NCBI RefSeq assembly: GCF_016906535.1
Contig: NC_057384.1
Span: 1,116,001-1,180,000 of the forward strand
DNA length: 64,000 nucleotides
DNA from: Rhizoctonia solani
Lineage: Eukaryota; Basidiomycota; Agaricomycetes; Cantharellales; Ceratobasidiaceae
Reading direction: 5' to 3'
Position 1 is the first letter of the stretch. Every line of letters begins with the position of its first letter. The translations under genes and the position numbers were made by a program. This document shows positions 59,801-64,000 of this stretch, piece by piece. Under the pieces are notes generated by a model. The model had not been told where the DNA came from and did not search any database. It was given only the letters and a program-made list of their open reading frames with translations.

Positions 59801-60590
59801 AGTTTTTGGGCGTCGTGTGTTTTCTTGTGTTCCTTCGTGGCTAGATGCATTCCTAGGAGTATCAGACATGACTTTGGAATCTTTGCCTCGCCCAAAAGAT
59901 CGCAGGACATTGGGGAACATAGACGAGTTAATTGACGCGGTGCCGTGGCCCGCCTCAGTTGCTGGAGGATGGGAACTGAGACCATCTACCACCTCAGCCG
60001 CCGGTCCTGAGCTTTCGACCCTATTAGGCGCTGCGGGGTCTTCCGCTCCTCGGCCAGTGTAGTAGTTCCACAATGAACTGCCGGCGGCCCCTAGTCGAGC
60101 CGTTGTAGATGGAGTCTGCCTGGAATATGGGGTGACAGGCGAAGTACCCTCGGTGTCAATGAGAATCCAACCGTCGACTTCGACTTCAATAATTACAAAG
60201 TCTTGATAATCGAAACCCCACACCGATATGCGGATTTGAGTTTAGACGCACGTGTGGAAGTGGTGAGGACCTAGGCCAACTTACAAGAACTCGAAATAAC
60301 ATACCATGGTCATCCGAGTAACGTGTTATTATTGCTCCTGGCTTTGATCGGTTTACGCCAACGTCCCCGTTCGATGGCGGTGAGAGTCCGGTAGCCTGAG
60401 AGCTACTGGGCCTATTCTCAGCCTGGCCAGACCCACCATGATAATCAACCGGGCTTTGCTTGGATCGACCCAGTAATGGCAATTGGAGCGCGTATCGCAG
60501 AGCCGCTGAGTTAAGACTGAGAGGATTCTGAGTAACCGGTTTGATTGACAGTGTTGTGGCTCCCGAACCTACGAGACTTTCGGTTAGCAT
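56899..60590 (-). CDS. YML020W-like alpha/beta-hydrolase family protein
   Basis: On the minus strand, an N-terminal Ser-rich region (LNSAALRYALQLPLLGRSKQ) precedes VWGFDYQDFVIIEVEVDGWI (about 60150-60220). A long disordered stretch follows to about 59150. Then come RAAVIGVHG, an 11-base exon giving WFPG, and PLVRSVFGEPTGTSVKFATM. The nucleophile motif is VVLVATHSQGSIVSTHLIA (about 58340-58410). Later segments are FVYIASLNDQVVP, IYSGAFVAASHPLILRGLFL, KNAGLDEHGL, GPYTLAVRYMFE, AGRNDYEIPWLLHSVISDTR and a C-terminus in ATQEPAKL. Order and motifs fit the fungal YML020W family; the biochemical role is unknown, with an esterase or lipase activity only inferred from HSQG. At least ten short introns are used. 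One base seems missing near 60235 (an A run in the gene), where HVRLNS should run into IRISVWGFD. An extra upstream exon is possible because an acceptor-like CTCGTAG precedes GSGATTLS. Confidence 0.82.
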
Positions 60591-63500
60591 ACAATCTCAA
60601 GTAGGTGTCTGAAATAAGATAATAAAAATAAACAAATGAGTCAAGGACCGAGAATAATTAGGTATAATGAATGACAAGTGTCAATCTGATGCGTGCGAAT
60701 AGCCAACTATCCATGGCATCCAGCTTGCAGGGCTATCCAGAGAGCGATCGAATAAAAGACTGAGCCACGGTTATCCAAAGCTGCCGAAATAAGTCGTATG
60801 TGCCTGAGCGGGATCCATGTAGAGCAAGCGGGACACTGATGTCGATGTTAGATAGCCGTAAGTGGCAACGTCGATGGTAAGGTAGCAGTGACAGCTAAAA
60901 AGCAGGGTGGGGCCCAACATAGAGGAAAGGGGAAGCAATGTCCTGGTTAGGAAGAAACCAGGCCAAGCTCCTACAGATCGATCCTTGCATTCAACGATGG
61001 CTTGGGCCCCAAGCATAAGCGAACGGAGTCTTCGTGGCCCGGGCCCAAGTTCCAGTCACCATTGCTAAGCATTGGTAAAGGGATCAGGGGACTCCATCAA
61101 CCACGGAGGTGTGTAATACTAATCGCGAGAGCGCTTCCTAGTTTAGAATAGTTTGAGGGCCAGCACGGTTCTAACCACGTTTGCCTGTCAAGGCTATCAA
61201 CATCCCGTGCCTAAGTGCCACCAACGATCCAAGCGAGCGTCCAGACCGTTCCAAGAGGCGCCAAGATGATACAAGCCGTTGGAGGACTGTTGAGGAAAGC
61301 AAAGAAAGGACAAGTATCATCAAAAGCGGAAATGACGGCAGCTGAATCACACGACAACCCAATCCTATTTGTCAATTAGCCAGGGTATAGCCGTTCACCG
61401 AGGTAGAATGTCTGGCGTACTTGGCAAGCAAGCATAGAAGGACTAGCGGATTCGCGATACACACGCCTCCGCAGCCCTGTCCGAATCAACGCGGGCAGAG
61501 ACTTCACGCCGCATGATATTGCGGCGAATACGAGCTCGTGGGCTCAACTAAAAGTAGCTTTTTGAATAGATGGCCCTAGGAAATAGCCAGGAATCGTCGA
61601 GATCGGTCAGCTCGGATGTATGTAGGGTGTATTTGGTGAATTGCGATGACCCAAATCACCAACTTAGGCAAAAGCGCAGCTCTGAGAATCATCGAGACCA
61701 AGAGATTTCAATCTTGGTCAATCTTCAAGGAACCCGGCGGCAAGACAGAGAGATGCCGACGGGCCATCCATCGACGATTCCATTTCGATCTCCCGAGTCA
61801 ATTACCCCCGAAGGGTCGGTCAATGGGGCTAGACGCCCACATGGCAAAGCGTGACCGATTGCCACATTAACGCTCCATACAGGGCTGGTTTCGGTGATAA
61901 AGGCATAAGAAGAAATAGGGGAGTGGCAAGTTGTCGCGTGGCATCCCCAGAACAAGTGTGCAGTTGAATAAATGGAACGATTCGTGAAATTGGATCTCGG
62001 TTCGTCGTTGCAGAGTCCGATGGGCGCGGAGCAGACACCAAGGCTCCGAAGAACCAAGAACCGTATGCTGCTGCCGGCGGTTGGGTGCCGACAAGCAAAT
62101 GGTGAAGGCCAATTAGCTGGGAAGCCGTGGTTCGATATACCCACGGTTGGCGGTTAAGGGGAGCAATGAAAATGCGATTCTAAGAGCGTGCGATATAGTG
62201 TGTGCCAGGTGACCTTGCGGGCATCGTTGAGCATAACTGCGCGGCATATTGGCCACAAGCGAATGGCGAGCAACAGTATTTCCCCGGCCTGAAGTTCCAA
62301 TTCTCAGAGCCAATTTTCGGCATTCGGCGTAAGAACTCCCTTTTGCAAACACGACGGACTTCTGGGCCGAGACCGCTATTATTCAATAAGTCACTCTGGA
62401 GGGGAATGAGCTTGTACGCAGGGCGGAAGTTGGGAGGGAGTAAGCGTACCCTGTGAGCTATAGACCTTGTTATATGCCAGGAAATAAAATTTGAGGCACA
62501 TGAGGCATACGTCCGGGCTGGCCTCCGAGCACGTCGTCTAATATATACCAGGCACGGTTCCTGTCACTAAAAATGCCTGCCTGAGCCTTTAAAAACCGCC
62601 AAGCCGAGGGTTTAAACCATGTATTGATCTATTCCAGTGTCACTTTTGTCAAATTAGGGACGATTCGCGGAGATAACAGAGGCACATACCCGAGATCATG
62701 CGGACACAACGACCACATATGGTTATGGCCCTTGCGTCCGTGAAAGTTCGCGCGGCAAGTGACAGCAAATCGGGCTCCAACACGTCCAGTACACAGGCGC
62801 CTTTGAATCTGTCTAAGACACCTGTCTAGATAATTCCACCCCCGCATACGGATATACAAAATGGCGTCGGCCATGCGAGAGGAATCAACGAAGAGCGCCA
62901 CCGCCTCTAGAGATCGCTTGAGATAACAATCATATGCCTAGGAGCCAAGAATCTAGGAAGTGGCCAAGACACCGAAAGAAGTATTAATAAATCCCCGAGC
63001 ACGCGTTCTTTTTCAATGGGGGCAATAGGAACTGCTCAAGGGTCATGCGCACCGTCTCGCGGTCCGACCGTGCCAGCTGCGAAGGGCGTGCGCTACCTTT
63101 ACGGGCAACTAGCCCATCGCCCGTACCGCTCAAATCTTGTGGGACGGGCCAAGCAAGCGCATAAGGCCAAGCAAGGAATGAGTGATGAGTTGACAAATGT
63201 GGTGTGGGGCAACCCCTATATCCAAATGCGAATATGAGCCAAGTAAAAGCTACACTTTCGGTCTCGCAAATAAAGTGCGACCGGTAACCCAGTATAATCG
63301 AGTAGAGACGAGCTGTGGGACTTTTTCTTTGGTCGGTCAAGACCATTAACAACGAAGGGCCGGCTGCGAAAAAGCAGCGCAAGTCGGTAAACAAGAAGCA
63401 AAACCCTGTCGCCCGGTAACTCCGAGTAAACCCAGTGAGGCGTAGAGGGTACCAAGCTATCGACTGGACTCAGTGGGCGATTCCAAGAAGCAAGTTGATA

Positions 63501-64000
63501 AGGATCCAGAAAAGCGAGGATACTCACCGAAAAACACTGAAAAAAGAATATTCTATATGTCGAAAAAGTGTCATTAGATAATATTCGTTGAACATTTGTG
63601 AGAGCACGCACGGTGTGGAAACGGTATCGCATGACAGTAAGCCAAGAGATTCCCGTCGTAAGTCCAAGGCTAACCGAGGCCAAGAGGTAAACGTCACGAG
63701 CAAGGCAACGACGCGCTCTCTCCGTTTGGCTAAAGCCGACCTTGGCGCTCCCACCAAACGAGGGATCACGGAACGAATCGGTAGCGACTGAATGAGGTCT
63801 AGACAGTGATCTTTCCTCCAATGAAATGAGCATGCCAGCTACGAACGATTAGGGCGCAGTCGAGCCGCATGTTTTGACAACCCCATGTCGAGGCACATTC
63901 CCCACAGAACATGCAAAACAAAGTCGATCGACATGCATCGCCGCGGGGTTCAGTGAGATAAGCTATGGATCTGAGGGGGTGTGGTGACAGGAGGGCTGGA
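60591..64000. other. Gene-poor right end with possible retroelement debris
   Basis: About 3.4 kb upstream of the YML020W-like gene. The first part must contain its promoter. Apart from the integrase-like motif near 62238-62280, I see no exon chain. Two overlapping minus-strand frames (62984-63394 and 63216-63833) have no recognisable motifs. Confidence 0.45.
61972..62456 (+). mobile_element. Possible Ty3/gypsy integrase relic
   Basis: A plus-strand frame at 62202-62456 contains EHNCAAYWPQANGEQQ, close to the integrase-core motif YWPQANGEVE of fungal gypsy elements. About 170 bases before it, another frame gives CRQANGEGQLAG. The matches are short and the surroundings are broken, so this would be a heavily decayed fragment. 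It could be chance. Confidence 0.3.

Noticed and set aside
63216..63833. 205-codon minus-strand frame
   Set aside because: No recognisable motif or domain, mixed composition, and overlapping frames of similar length; I cannot support it as a gene.
1..64000. CRISPR array, rRNA operon or prophage
   Set aside because: No regularly spaced repeats, no rRNA sequence recognised, and the intron-rich genes are eukaryotic.

Overview
The window looks like fungal nuclear DNA, most likely from an Agaricomycete basidiomycete (a Rhizoctonia/Ceratobasidium-type relative is my guess). Genes are broken by many GT...AG introns of about 45-70 bases, and exons can be as short as 1-12 bases. The protein families fit: metacaspase, Ams1, Mpp6, Imp1, Iml2, tandem Zn2Cys6 and a proteinase K-type subtilase. 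Exon joins were inferred by eye from protein family knowledge and reading phase. For ten genes the proposed exons sum to an exact multiple of three.

Layout: (1) 1-2119, the 5' part of a vacuolar alpha-mannosidase (minus), then an Mpp6-like exosome cofactor (plus). (2) 5418-9312, a long AGC/DMPK-like protein kinase. (3) 11051-18763, two related low-complexity proteins with the same C-terminal module, flanking a JmjC dioxygenase gene on the other strand. (4) 19078-19688, mitochondrial inner membrane protease subunit 1. (5) 19689-27844, mostly gene-poor, with a large inverted-repeat element, a small secreted protein and a secreted subtilase. (6) 27845-32274, a 1427-residue protein with two Zn2Cys6 clusters and an integrase-like H2C2 zinc site. 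(7) 34145-38910, a hypothetical protein and a membrane-anchored glycosyltransferase-like gene, the latter divergent from a metacaspase. (8) 41201-43683, an Iml2/TTC39 family protein. (9) 43684-50955, gene-poor. (10) 50956-60590, a conserved unknown protein, an aldo-keto reductase with unusual gene architecture, and a YML020W-like hydrolase. (11) 60591-64000, gene-poor with a possible Ty3/gypsy integrase relic.

The genes do not form a pathway or cluster. Most are unrelated housekeeping genes in arbitrary orientation, separated by long stretches without recognisable coding sequence. Several otherwise well-conserved genes contain single-base frame breaks, often at short homopolymers. Base undercalling in the assembly explains most of these more simply than decay of many genes at once.

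The most interesting points are a predicted 1-nucleotide microexon (next to a 5-nucleotide exon) in the aldo-keto reductase, the duplicated Zn2Cys6 clusters that share an intron position, a GC-AG intron and a 12-nucleotide exon in the metacaspase, and a roughly 770-bp inverted-repeat element.
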